From Chryseobacterium sp. BLS98 (GTDB lineage Bacteria; Bacteroidota; Bacteroidia; Flavobacteriales; Weeksellaceae), in contig NZ_LFNF01000002.1 of NCBI RefSeq assembly GCF_001045445.1, positions 620,001 to 684,000 on the forward strand: 64,000 bases of DNA. Direction: 5' to 3'. This document shows positions 43,124 to 51,120 of this stretch, in pieces. Every line of letters begins with the position of its first letter. The first letter of the stretch is position 1. The notes beneath the pieces were generated by a model. That model saw nothing but the letters and a program-made list of their open reading frames with translations, was not told where the DNA came from and did not search any database. Made by a program: the position numbers and the translations under genes.

Positions 43124-43657
43124 ATGGAAATAAAAAAACTAGAAAAACTGAATGACAATCCCAGCTTAGACTGGGGGATGAACGGCTACACCACGGATAA
43201 GATACTCGCCGTTTCTGCCGTTGAATTTTCCAGTTCTTTTGAATTTATTCTGAAAGAAAAGTCTATTCCCTACACCAAGATCTGGGAAACCAATTCAGAT
43301 GAAATTATTGAAATTAATAAAATTATTGAAAAAGGGCATTCTTTTGGAGTTTTTGAGGGTAAAAAACTATCAGGCTGGGTCGTCTGTGAGCACAGAATAT
43401 GGAACAACAGCTTTTATATAGAAAATATTCTGGTTAGTGAAAGTTTAAGAAGACAAGGGGCCGGAGCTCAACTGATTAAAAATGCTGTCCGGGAAGCCAG
43501 AAATTTAAACTGCAGAATCATTGAGCTGGAAACCCAAAATACCAACTACCCTGCCATACAGTTCTACAGGAGGTTGGGCTTCAGTATTACCGGACTGAAT
43601 ACGAGACTTTATGAGAATACGGAAGAAACGGCTGTATTCATGACCCTGGACTTATAA
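43124..43657 (+). CDS. GNAT family N-acetyltransferase
   Basis: A 177-aa GNAT protein. The acetyl-CoA motif is VSESLRRQGAGAQLIKNAV, followed by IELETQNTNYPAIQFYRRLGF. The N-terminal part (to about 85) is longer than a minimal GNAT and includes GVFEGKKLSGWVV. Substrate unknown; it could act on small molecules or a detoxification target. Confidence 0.85.
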   Translation: MEIKKLEKLNDNPSLDWGMNGYTTDKILAVSAVEFSSSFEFILKEKSIPYTKIWETNSDEIIEINKIIEKGHSFGVFEGKKLSGWVVCEHRIWNNSFYIENILVSESLRRQGAGAQLIKNAVREARNLNCRIIELETQNTNYPAIQFYRRLGFSITGLNTRLYENTEETAVFMTLDL

Positions 43658-43700
43658 AGTTTAATCGAGACACACTATAAAAATTATTGATATTTTAATT

Positions 43701-43731
43701 TTGTACTAATCGGTACAATTATATATCTTTG
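43701..43731 (+). promoter_or_regulatory. tetR promoter with embedded operator 1
   Basis: TTGTAC-TAATCG-GTACAA (43701-43718) is an 18-bp perfect inverted repeat, immediately followed by TATCTTTG at 43724-43731. The TTG of the operator is also the -33 element (20-nt spacer), so repressor binding would block RNA polymerase: expected autorepression. The same palindrome lies upstream of the SDR gene. Confidence 0.8.
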
Positions 43732-43750
43732 CTTCATCAATTAATCTCCA

Positions 43751-44335
43751 ATGGCAGGAAGACCTAAAATATTTGATGAGCAGCAAGCCATAGCAAAAGC
43801 AACTGAAGTTTTCAGGGATAAAGGCTATGATACAGCTTCGGCGGAAGAGCTGCTTTGTGCAATGGGCATTGGGAAAGGCAGTTTTTACCTGGCATTCAAA
43901 GGGGGAAAGCAGGAACTTTACATCCGTTCCATTACCCAGTTTGCAGATCATTTCTATCAAAAGCTTTCGGACAGTATCTCTGCTTCTGAAAACAAAATAC
44001 AATTCATCAGGCAGTTTTTTTTAAGTCTTTCCGATGCTTCAGACTGTGATAAGGAACGGGGCTGTTATTTAGGAAATGCCCTGGTTCAGCTTTCTGAAAA
44101 AGATCAAAAAATAAAAAATATTACCGTGCAACTGCTGAAAAAATTACAGGCTCTGTTTGCAGAAACTGTAAGAAATGCACAAGAAAACGGGGAAATCATA
44201 AGTACTGAAAATCCTGAAATTATTGGATGGCACCTTAGCAATCTATGGAACGGAATCCATGTCACAAGAAGGATGGAGACTTCACCGGAAATCCTTAAAG
44301 GCATTATTGAAATCAATCTTAAAATACTAAACTAA
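43751..44335 (+). CDS. TetR/AcrR family transcriptional regulator
   Basis: A 194-aa TetR-type repressor. The helix-turn-helix lies at about residues 25-60 (YDTASAEELLCAMGIGKGSF, YLAF). The larger C-terminal domain is the ligand pocket; the ligand is unknown. It is preceded by a palindromic operator and followed by a second copy before the SDR gene, so it most likely represses itself and the SDR. Confidence 0.9.
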   Translation: MAGRPKIFDEQQAIAKATEVFRDKGYDTASAEELLCAMGIGKGSFYLAFKGGKQELYIRSITQFADHFYQKLSDSISASENKIQFIRQFFLSLSDASDCDKERGCYLGNALVQLSEKDQKIKNITVQLLKKLQALFAETVRNAQENGEIISTENPEIIGWHLSNLWNGIHVTRRMETSPEILKGIIEINLKILN

Positions 44336-44352
44336 AATTTTTTTAATCAATT

Positions 44353-44370
44353 TTGTACCATTCAGTACAA
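44353..44370 (+). promoter_or_regulatory. TetR operator 2, upstream of the SDR gene
   Basis: TTGTAC-CATTCA-GTACAA, identical arms and identical 6-nt spacing to operator 1, 38 nt upstream of the SDR ATG. A good -7 match downstream is not seen. Confidence 0.75.
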
Positions 44371-44407
44371 TATAAAAATACTTATTAATTTAATACCCAA
44401 AAATGTC

Positions 44408-45145
44408 ATGAACATTACCAACAACATCATCCTGATTACCGGCGGAGGCTCAGGAATAGGATTAGCCATTGCAAAAGCGCTGAACACCGACAACAAAATT
44501 ATTATTGCGGGAAGAAATAAAGAAAAGCTCGATGCCGCAGCAAAAGGCCTTGAAAATGTCTTTACCATCCAGGCTGATATCACCAATGAAAAGGATGTGG
44601 ATTCCCTTATTGAAGAAATTAAAGTGAATTTCGGAGAACTTAATATTCTAATCAACAATGCAGGGCATGCCTATACTTACACTCTTTCTGACAGTTCAGA
44701 TACTTACAGCAAAGCCTTTGCAGAATTTGAAACCAATTATTTTGCCCCCATACGTCTGACTGAAAAACTGCTCCCACTATTAAAACAACAGGAAAATGCT
44801 GCAGTAGTGAATGTGTCTTCTATTGTGGCATTCGTTCCGGGCTCGCACATTCCGACGTATTCTGATTCAAAAGCAGCCCTTCATTCCTATACCCAATTAT
44901 TAAGGTATGAACTGGCAAAAGATACTGCCGTTAAAATATTTGAACTGATGCCTCCTCTTGTCGATACGGATTTTTCTGCAGAAATCGGAGGCAAAGAGAA
45001 TGGTATTCCTCCTTCAGAGGTAGCGGACAGTCTTGTAAACGGTCTTATCAATAACATCTACGAGATCCGTGTAGGAAATACGGAAGTCTTATACAGCAAC
45101 TTTTTTGCAGGTTCAGAAGGTGCGTTTAATGTGATGAACGCATAA
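44408..45145 (+). CDS. short-chain dehydrogenase/reductase
   Basis: A 245-aa classical SDR. TGGGSGIG (11-18) binds the nucleotide; NNAG, the Ser of NVSSIVAF and Tyr/Lys of TYSDSKAA form the catalytic set. Similar to the DltE/YqjQ-type branch. Substrate unknown; control by the adjacent TetR regulator suggests an inducible detoxification or redox role. A terminator follows. Confidence 0.9.
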   Translation: MNITNNIILITGGGSGIGLAIAKALNTDNKIIIAGRNKEKLDAAAKGLENVFTIQADITNEKDVDSLIEEIKVNFGELNILINNAGHAYTYTLSDSSDTYSKAFAEFETNYFAPIRLTEKLLPLLKQQENAAVVNVSSIVAFVPGSHIPTYSDSKAALHSYTQLLRYELAKDTAVKIFELMPPLVDTDFSAEIGGKENGIPPSEVADSLVNGLINNIYEIRVGNTEVLYSNFFAGSEGAFNVMNA

Positions 45146-45168
45146 TTTTTAACATACTGATCATTAAT

Positions 45169-45197
45169 TGCGGGAAAAGGAAGAATCTTTTCCCGCA
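45169..45197 (+). terminator. terminator of the SDR gene
   Basis: TGCGGGAAAAG (45169-45179) pairs perfectly with CTTTTCCCGCA (45187-45197), followed by GTTTTGG. Confidence 0.75.
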
Positions 45198-45322
45198 GTT
45201 TTGGTTACTATTAATTTTTTAATTTAAAATTATTACAACCGGATTTGGCTACAAGAAAAGCAGATCCGGCTACATCTGTTTTTTGAGGATTACGGAATTT
45301 TGCTTCAACAAAAAAAATCAAA

Positions 45323-46222
45323 ATGAAAATTATCGTAACAGGTTCATTAGGAAATATCAGCAAACCGCTGACAAAAGAACTGACGGGCAGAGGACATTCT
45401 GTAACCGTTATCAGCAGAAACAGTGAAAAGCAAGCGGAAATTGAGGCTCTAGGGGCAAAAGCAGCCATCGGATCTATGGAAGACGTAGATTTTTTAACAG
45501 AAACTTTTAAAGGTGTAGATGTTGTTTATGCTATGGAGGCCTTGAATGCGGGTGTATTCTTTGATCATACTATTGATTTTATAGAAGCCAATATCCAGAT
45601 TGCAAGAAACTACAAAGATGCTTTTGAAAAATCGGGAGTAAAGAATATTATCCATTTAAGCAGTATCGGGGCACATATGAGTGAAGGAAACGGAATTCTT
45701 ACCTCTCATTATCAAGTAGAAAAAATACTGAATGAGCTTCCGGATGATGTTTCCATCAAGTTTATGCGTCCGGTCGGGTTTTATTACAATATGTTTTCAT
45801 TCATTCCTACCATCCAGTCACAAGGTTTAATTATTCAAAATTATGGTGGAGATCAAAAAGAGCCCTGGGTGTCGCCACTGGATATTGCAAGTACCATTGC
45901 GGAAGAGATTGAAAGGCCATTCAATGGAAGAGAAATCCGCTATATTGCAAGCGAAGAAATTTCTCCCAACGAAATTGCGCAAACACTGGGTGAAGCCATT
46001 GGAAAAACTGATCTTAAATGGTTAACTGTTTCCGATGAAGAAATCCTAAACAGCATGGTGAAAGCAGGAATGAATCCGAAAACAGCTAAAGGCTTTGTAG
46101 AAATGAATGCTGCAAGAGGAACTGGTGCTCTATACGAAGATTATTATCTGCACAGACCTATTTTAGGAAAAGTAAAACTGAAAGAATTTGCAAAAGAATT
46201 TGCGGCAGCTTATCATCAATAA
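45323..46222 (+). CDS. NmrA-like NAD(P)-binding protein
   Basis: A 299-aa atypical short-chain dehydrogenase of the NmrA/QOR2 type. IIVTGSLGNISKPLTKEL holds the nucleotide loop; VTVISRNSEK indicates NADP binding by the Ser-Arg pair. No classical catalytic Tyr-x-x-x-Lys is evident. Such proteins act as redox sensors or as quinone reductases. It is followed 16 nt later by an AraC regulator gene that probably shares the transcript. Confidence 0.85.
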   Translation: MKIIVTGSLGNISKPLTKELTGRGHSVTVISRNSEKQAEIEALGAKAAIGSMEDVDFLTETFKGVDVVYAMEALNAGVFFDHTIDFIEANIQIARNYKDAFEKSGVKNIIHLSSIGAHMSEGNGILTSHYQVEKILNELPDDVSIKFMRPVGFYYNMFSFIPTIQSQGLIIQNYGGDQKEPWVSPLDIASTIAEEIERPFNGREIRYIASEEISPNEIAQTLGEAIGKTDLKWLTVSDEEILNSMVKAGMNPKTAKGFVEMNAARGTGALYEDYYLHRPILGKVKLKEFAKEFAAAYHQ

Positions 46223-46238
46223 TAGTTAATTTTGTGAT

Positions 46239-47153
46239 ATGAAACAGCCCATCAGAATCAAAACGATCAGTGAATTTCACCAGTTCCGTGGCCTGGCGAA
46301 ACCTGAGCATCCACTCATCAGTGTTGTAGATTACAGCATGATTAAGGATGATGCAAGCCAAACTGAGCTGAGCTGGATTCTTGACTTCTACTCTATTTCT
46401 GTTAAACGGACGTCTCTCACGAAGATAAAATATGGGCAGCAGCAATATGATTTTGATGAAGGATTCATGTTTTTTATGGCTCCGGGGCAGGTTTTCAGCG
46501 TTAAAAGAGATCCGGGTTCAATTGCAAAACATACGGGATGGATCCTGCTCATTCATCCCGATTTTCTTTGGCACACTCCTTTGGCAAAGACTATACAAAA
46601 TTATGAATACTTTGATTATTCGGTGAACGAAGCTTTATTTTTATCGGAAAAGGAAGAAAATATCATCAGCAATATCGTTCAGAATATTCATCAGGAATAC
46701 CATTCCAATATTGACACATTCAGCCAGAATATTATTATTTCACAGATCGAAACGCTTCTCAATTATTCGGAACGTTTCTATCAGCGGCAATTTATCACCC
46801 GCAAAATTTCCAGTCACAAAATACTGGACTCTTTGGAGGTAATTCTTACTGATTATTTTAACAGCGAAGATCTCATTGCTAAAGGGCTTCCAAGTGTACA
46901 GTATATTGCAGATGAACTGAATGTATCACCAGGCTATTTAACCGGCCTGCTAAAGGTTCTTACCGGGCAGAATACCCAGCAGCATATCCATGAAAAACTG
47001 ATCGGGAAGGCAAAGGAAAAATTATCAACAACCCAACTTTCAGTTAGTGAAATTGCTTATGAATTAGGCTTTGAGCATCCTCAGTCGTTCAGCAAATTAT
47101 TTAAAAGCAAAACCCATCTTTCTCCACTGGAATTCAGAAAATCTTTTAGCTGA
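46239..47153 (+). CDS. AraC family transcriptional regulator
   Basis: A 304-aa AraC-type regulator with an N-terminal cupin-like ligand domain (FMFFMAPGQVFSVKRDPG) and a C-terminal double HTH (YIADELNVSPGYLTGLLKVL; VSEIAYELGFEHPQSFSKLF). It lies next to the NmrA-like gene, which may be its target. A terminator follows at 47187-47209. Confidence 0.88.
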   Translation: MKQPIRIKTISEFHQFRGLAKPEHPLISVVDYSMIKDDASQTELSWILDFYSISVKRTSLTKIKYGQQQYDFDEGFMFFMAPGQVFSVKRDPGSIAKHTGWILLIHPDFLWHTPLAKTIQNYEYFDYSVNEALFLSEKEENIISNIVQNIHQEYHSNIDTFSQNIIISQIETLLNYSERFYQRQFITRKISSHKILDSLEVILTDYFNSEDLIAKGLPSVQYIADELNVSPGYLTGLLKVLTGQNTQQHIHEKLIGKAKEKLSTTQLSVSEIAYELGFEHPQSFSKLFKSKTHLSPLEFRKSFS

Positions 47154-47186
47154 ATACTTTCAGACAGTTAATACTTACCAATATAT

Positions 47187-47209
47187 AAACGCATCGCTCC
47201 GATGCGTTT
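47187..47209 (+). terminator. terminator of the AraC gene
   Basis: AAACGCATCG (47187-47196) and CGATGCGTTT (47200-47209) with a CTC loop, followed by a T-run. Confidence 0.85.
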
Positions 47210-47378
47210 TTTTTAGAAAGTTTTTCATTTAAAAATGATTACAGTCAATTCACTGATTAGCAACAAATACAAAACAAAAAATCAACCAATAATCTAAAAT
47301 AACAGTATTTTTATCACTTAAAATTGAAATATAATTAATTTTTTATATATTTATCGAACTAAAACAATATTAATTACT

Positions 47379-47747
47379 ATGAAAAAAACATTCTTATTTG
47401 CTATTGCATGCAGTTTATTCCTGACCTCATGCAATAATGAAAGTATTCCGACTGTAACTCAGGAAAACCAAAGAACAGAAGCTGTTCAGAATTTCAAACG
47501 TGCGATCACCACCATGAATACTTCTAAAAATCTTCCTATGAGTGATGAGAAGCAAAGCACTGAATATCCGTTTCCACAATTAAGCGAAAAGAGAAAAGAA
47601 GCCCTTCTCCCTGCAGCAAAATCTCTCATAAAATCTACAGGTATAAAAGATGAACAAATTGAAGAGGCTACCCATGGTGATAAAACCAAAATCATATTAT
47701 GGGCCATGGAAATTTTCCAGGATCATTACACTAGTTCTTCTCTATAA
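47379..47747 (+). CDS. small lipoprotein of unknown function
   Basis: A 122-aa lipoprotein (lipobox FLTSC, Cys18). The mature part is hydrophilic, rich in Lys/Glu/Thr with helical character (SEKRKEALLPAAKSLIKSTG). No family recognised. It is followed by another short secreted protein gene after 26 nt, and the pair may be one unit. Confidence 0.65.
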   Translation: MKKTFLFAIACSLFLTSCNNESIPTVTQENQRTEAVQNFKRAITTMNTSKNLPMSDEKQSTEYPFPQLSEKRKEALLPAAKSLIKSTGIKDEQIEEATHGDKTKIILWAMEIFQDHYTSSSL

Positions 47748-47773
47748 CCTTAAAGCTTAATTTTTAAATCAAT

Positions 47774-48286
47774 ATGAAAAATATTTCCCTATTCCTTTTA
47801 TTATTAATCGGAACCCTCGCATATGCCCAGACAGGAAGCATGACCATTTATAATTTTTCGACGCAAAGTGTTACCTATAACCTGATCGGTACCAATGACA
47901 ACAGTTATCCCATAGACTGCCAGCCTATTGTAGAAGGAAATTCTGCAACGGCTTTACCGCCGTCATCCACTGTAGTTTATTCACAATACAATAACAGCCA
48001 CCTGGTAACCCCTGCCATCAACGAATGGAAAGTAATCTCAGACGCAATATTTATCCCCAGCCAGACTTATAATGTGTCTGCAGGAGTTACTATTCCACCT
48101 GTTATCACCACTCCTACATCATGGCAATCGCTACGCCTTACTTTTTCAAATGGTGAAATGATCCACCTTGGAAGAGACTGCGGATATGTTGACAGCCATC
48201 ATGGAGCTTTTAACGGTTCTACTCCTACCGGTATTACAGCTACATGGAATTATTTAGGAAATAATGTTGTAGTATTTATCAACTAA
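47774..48286 (+). CDS. small secreted protein of unknown function
   Basis: A 170-aa protein with a signal peptide (SLFLLLLIGTLAYAQ). The mature part is beta-rich with short phrases like GSMTIYNFSTQSVTYNLIG and WQSLRLTFSNGEMIHLG. Two cysteines are present (PIDCQP, RDCGY) that could be disulfide-linked. No family recognised. Ends at a strong terminator. Confidence 0.65.
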   Translation: MKNISLFLLLLIGTLAYAQTGSMTIYNFSTQSVTYNLIGTNDNSYPIDCQPIVEGNSATALPPSSTVVYSQYNNSHLVTPAINEWKVISDAIFIPSQTYNVSAGVTIPPVITTPTSWQSLRLTFSNGEMIHLGRDCGYVDSHHGAFNGSTPTGITATWNYLGNNVVVFIN

Positions 48287-48310
48287 CACAATTCATCAAC
48301 GACAATATAG

Positions 48311-48340
48311 GGCAGATCCGTCATTCGGGTCTGCCTTTTT
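48311..48340 (+). terminator. terminator of the secreted-protein gene
   Basis: GGCAGATCCG (48311-48320) pairs with CGGGTCTGCC (48326-48335) with one G-U pair, followed by TTTTT. Confidence 0.85.
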
Positions 48341-48413
48341 CAATCATTTTCTTTTAAAATCTGAAAATAGTTTCTTTAAGTAATAAACTTGCCTTTTCAC
48401 TTGTTATTAGTAT

Positions 48414-49331
48414 ATGAAAACAATTCCATTATTTATTTTCTTCATGATCTCCATCATTGCCGTTTCAGCGCAGGCCAGCGATACGGAAGCTTCTTTTGAA
48501 ACTTCCGATCATGTTAAAATCAATTATAAGATTTCCGGAAAAGGGGCAGCCTGCATCTATGTTCCCGGAGGTCCGGGACAGGGATTTCCTTCCTTTGAAC
48601 TTTTGGGTGGAAATAATCTTGAAAAAAATATGCAGATGATCTATATGGACCAACGCGGGTCAGGCAGTTCCGGAACCTCAGATAATTACCATCTGGATAC
48701 GATGGTTCGGGACATCGAAGAACTGAGACAGCATCTAAAGCTCGATAAAGTTTTTCTACTGGCTCATTCTTTCGGAGGGATTATAGCGGTTAATTATGCC
48801 AAAAAATATCCTCAGCATACAAAAGGATTAATTCTGGCCAATATCACACTTCATTTCCTCAACGATGACACCCTGAAAGAGCAGATAGAATACGGAAACA
48901 GTCTTCTCCAACTGCAGAATAAAGCAGTTCCCAGGGACAGCCTTTCTAATGAGCTGGCAAAAATCAGTACTGCCTTAAGAAAGAAAAGAATCGGATATAA
49001 ATTTCTTACGGAAGATATTGAAACCATCAAACAAACCGATAAAATAGATTCTCTTCACCCAAGGATCATAGATTTTGGGATGGCCGTGATTTCAAAACCC
49101 AAAAAGTATCCTGAATACTATACTGATTATGCACCACTTACAAAAGACATTCGTGTTCCGGTTTTAGTTATCACCGGAAAAAAAGATAAAGCCGTAGGAA
49201 CCCGGCATTATAAAGCATTCCGGTTTCCGGATCAAAAAGTTCTTGTCATTGATGGCGGACATCTTTTGTATTATGAGAAAAACAGGGAGTTTGTGGATGC
49301 AGTGAGAGAATTTGTTGATAAGCATCGTTGA
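48414..49331 (+). CDS. secreted alpha/beta hydrolase, prolyl-aminopeptidase-like
   Basis: A 305-aa alpha/beta hydrolase with a signal peptide ([16 protein letters not shown]). GGPGQGF is the oxyanion-hole HGGPG variant, DQRGSGSSG a family motif, AHSFGGI the nucleophile Ser; the acid lies in [10 protein letters not shown] and the His in [10 protein letters not shown]. The proline iminopeptidase subfamily fits, but lactonases and esterases share these motifs. Periplasmic or secreted. Confidence 0.85.
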   Translation: MKTIPLFIFFMISIIAVSAQASDTEASFETSDHVKINYKISGKGAACIYVPGGPGQGFPSFELLGGNNLEKNMQMIYMDQRGSGSSGTSDNYHLDTMVRDIEELRQHLKLDKVFLLAHSFGGIIAVNYAKKYPQHTKGLILANITLHFLNDDTLKEQIEYGNSLLQLQNKAVPRDSLSNELAKISTALRKKRIGYKFLTEDIETIKQTDKIDSLHPRIIDFGMAVISKPKKYPEYYTDYAPLTKDIRVPVLVITGKKDKAVGTRHYKAFRFPDQKVLVIDGGHLLYYEKNREFVDAVREFVDKHR

Positions 49332-49347
49332 ATTTTAGATTCTTTTT

Positions 49348-49434
49348 ATGATCCATTCCAATGGTGTGATCGGTTCTTATAATATTTTCGAACGCTATTT
49401 AAATGAAGAGAAAAGTCTTAAAATAAATAAATGA
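49348..49434 (+). pseudogene. possible serine-hydrolase remnant
   Basis: A 28-codon frame that reads MIHSNGVIGSYNIFERYLNE and ends TGA. The phrase HSNGVIGSYNIFERYL resembles the HxGxxxGF...RY segment near the C-terminus of beta-lactamase-like serine hydrolases. The rest of such a gene is absent, so it may be a deletion relic. Low certainty. Confidence 0.3.
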
Positions 49435-49443
49435 ACTGCTAAA

Positions 49444-49480
49444 AAAGACTCAGCGCGGCCTTCGGCCGCGCTGAGTCTTT
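49444..49480. terminator. bidirectional terminator before mdh, UUCG-type
   Basis: AAAGACTCAGCGCGGCC (49444-49460) and GGCCGCGCTGAGTCTTT (49464-49480): a perfect 17-bp stem closed by a C(UUCG)G-type loop, between the remnant and mdh. Confidence 0.9.
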
Positions 49481-49498
49481 ATATAAAATTTAGATCAA

Positions 49499-50425
49499 TT
49501 AAAACTTAAGATCTCCGTTTACCTCTCTTACAGCATTAGCCGCTTCAGCAAACTTCAACTGCTCATCTGCAGTTAATGTTATGTTTACGATTTTTTCTAC
49601 TCCATTTGCTCCGATAATAGCCGGAACTCCTAAACAGATATCATTTTGTCCGTATTCACCTTCAAGCATCAGAGAGCAAGGGATCATTTTTTTCTGGTCA
49701 CAAGCGATTGCCTGAACCATTACAGAAACTGCTGCACCTGGTGCATACCATGCTGATGTTCCTAATAATTTAGTTAATGTAGCTCCTCCTACTTTAGTTT
49801 CTTCAATAACGTACTTTTGCTGCTCATCACTTAAGAATTCAGTGACAGGAACACCGTTTCTTGTAGCCTTGCTTAATAGAGGAAGCATTCCGGTATCACT
49901 GTGAGCAGCGATTACCATACCGTCTACGTCAGAAATCGGACTTTCCAATGCTTCAGCCAATCTGTATTTGAATCTTGCGGAATCCAGCGCACCACCCATT
50001 CCGATGATTTTGTGCTTAGGAAGACCTGAAGTCTTGTGTACCAAATAAGCCATAGTATCCATTGGATTGGAAACTACGATGATGATCACATCCGGAGAAT
50101 GTTTTACAAGGTTTGCCGTAACATCTTTTACAATTCCTGCATTGATGCCGATCAGCTCTTCTCTTGTCATTCCAGGTTTTCTTGGGATACCTGAAGTGAT
50201 TACTGCCACATGAGAACCTGCAGTTTTGCTGTAATCTCCTGTTGTTCCGGTAATTTTTGTATCAAATCCGTTTAGTGATGCAGTCTGCATCAAATCCATT
50301 GCTTTACCTTCAGCAAACCCTTCTTTAATGTCTACCAAAACTACTTCTGAACAGAAGTTTTTCATTGCGATGTATTCTGCACAGCTTGCTCCTACAGCGC
50401 CTGCACCTACTACAGTTACTTTCAT
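49499..50425 (-). CDS. mdh: malate dehydrogenase
   Basis: A 308-aa NAD-dependent malate dehydrogenase of the LDH-like type found in Bacteroidota. GAGAVG (7-12) and Asp32 bind NAD; Arg82, Arg88 and Arg151 bind substrate; AAHSDTG (His175) is the catalytic His. It catalyses malate/oxaloacetate interconversion in the TCA cycle. Single gene; ends at a strong terminator. Confidence 0.94.
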   Translation of the reverse strand: MKVTVVGAGAVGASCAEYIAMKNFCSEVVLVDIKEGFAEGKAMDLMQTASLNGFDTKITGTTGDYSKTAGSHVAVITSGIPRKPGMTREELIGINAGIVKDVTANLVKHSPDVIIIVVSNPMDTMAYLVHKTSGLPKHKIIGMGGALDSARFKYRLAEALESPISDVDGMVIAAHSDTGMLPLLSKATRNGVPVTEFLSDEQQKYVIEETKVGGATLTKLLGTSAWYAPGAAVSVMVQAIACDQKKMIPCSLMLEGEYGQNDICLGVPAIIGANGVEKIVNITLTADEQLKFAEAANAVREVNGDLKF

Positions 50426-50541
50426 ATTGTATATTTTTTTTAAATTATTTTTTAGTTCAGTCTAAAAATTGAAACGCCCAAATTTAACAATTCCTGAAAA
50501 AGTGGGCAATTTTTCAGGAATTTAATTGGACTTCGGTGAAA

Positions 50542-51093
50542 TTAATTGACGTTCAGTAAAAACGTATATAGTTTTTTCGCTCCGGAAAGGACTTCGCTGT
50601 AGTTTTCCTCGGTCACTTCAGTATCCAGAACCTCTTTGAAATTTTTCCACATAGGCCCCGTATTCTCCTGGTAGCAACCGAAGAAATTGAAGGTTACCTC
50701 ATCAAAACCTTCTGTTTTAGAAAGCTGTTTGGCGATCACATTTCCCCCTAAAGTAGAACCTTCGATCACGTACATGGCTCCCAAAGCCTCATGCTCATTA
50801 TTAAATTCGAGATGATGGGAAGCAGACTGATTTTCCAGGGAAAGACTTTCAAGATCTTTTTCAATAAGGGAAAGCTTCTTTCTGTCGTTCAGCTGAAGTT
50901 TTTCCGAATATTTATCGGAAAGACTTCTGAATATCTGGTCTTCGCTGTGAAGAAGCATCAGATAGTTGGTATTGATGATTTTTTTATAATCTTCTAATGT
51001 GAAGGTTTTATTAAAAATTTTTTCAGAATTGAAAAGTTTCTCCGCAGCATCGTGATATTCCGCTGTATTTTGTTTAAGATACTCTGATACCAT
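50542..51093 (-). CDS. biliverdin-producing heme oxygenase
   Basis: A 183-aa heme oxygenase that opens heme to biliverdin, CO and iron. The heme-ligand His14 lies in AEYHDAAEKLF, and the distal GSTLGG (in YVIEGSTLGGNVI) forms the flexible glycine region. The gene starts 27 nt after the bacteriophytochrome stop, so the two form an operon in which this enzyme supplies the receptor's chromophore. An electron donor is not encoded nearby. Confidence 0.92.
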   Translation of the reverse strand: MVSEYLKQNTAEYHDAAEKLFNSEKIFNKTFTLEDYKKIINTNYLMLLHSEDQIFRSLSDKYSEKLQLNDRKKLSLIEKDLESLSLENQSASHHLEFNNEHEALGAMYVIEGSTLGGNVIAKQLSKTEGFDEVTFNFFGCYQENTGPMWKNFKEVLDTEVTEENYSEVLSGAKKLYTFLLNVN

Positions 51094-51120
51094 ACAATAA
51101 GGTTTTAAAGTTTCTCAAAT

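Noticed and set aside
45211..45468. Minus-strand 85-codon frame overlapping the NmrA-like gene start
   Set aside because: Covers a clear NAD(P)-binding motif in the opposite frame; no support of its own.
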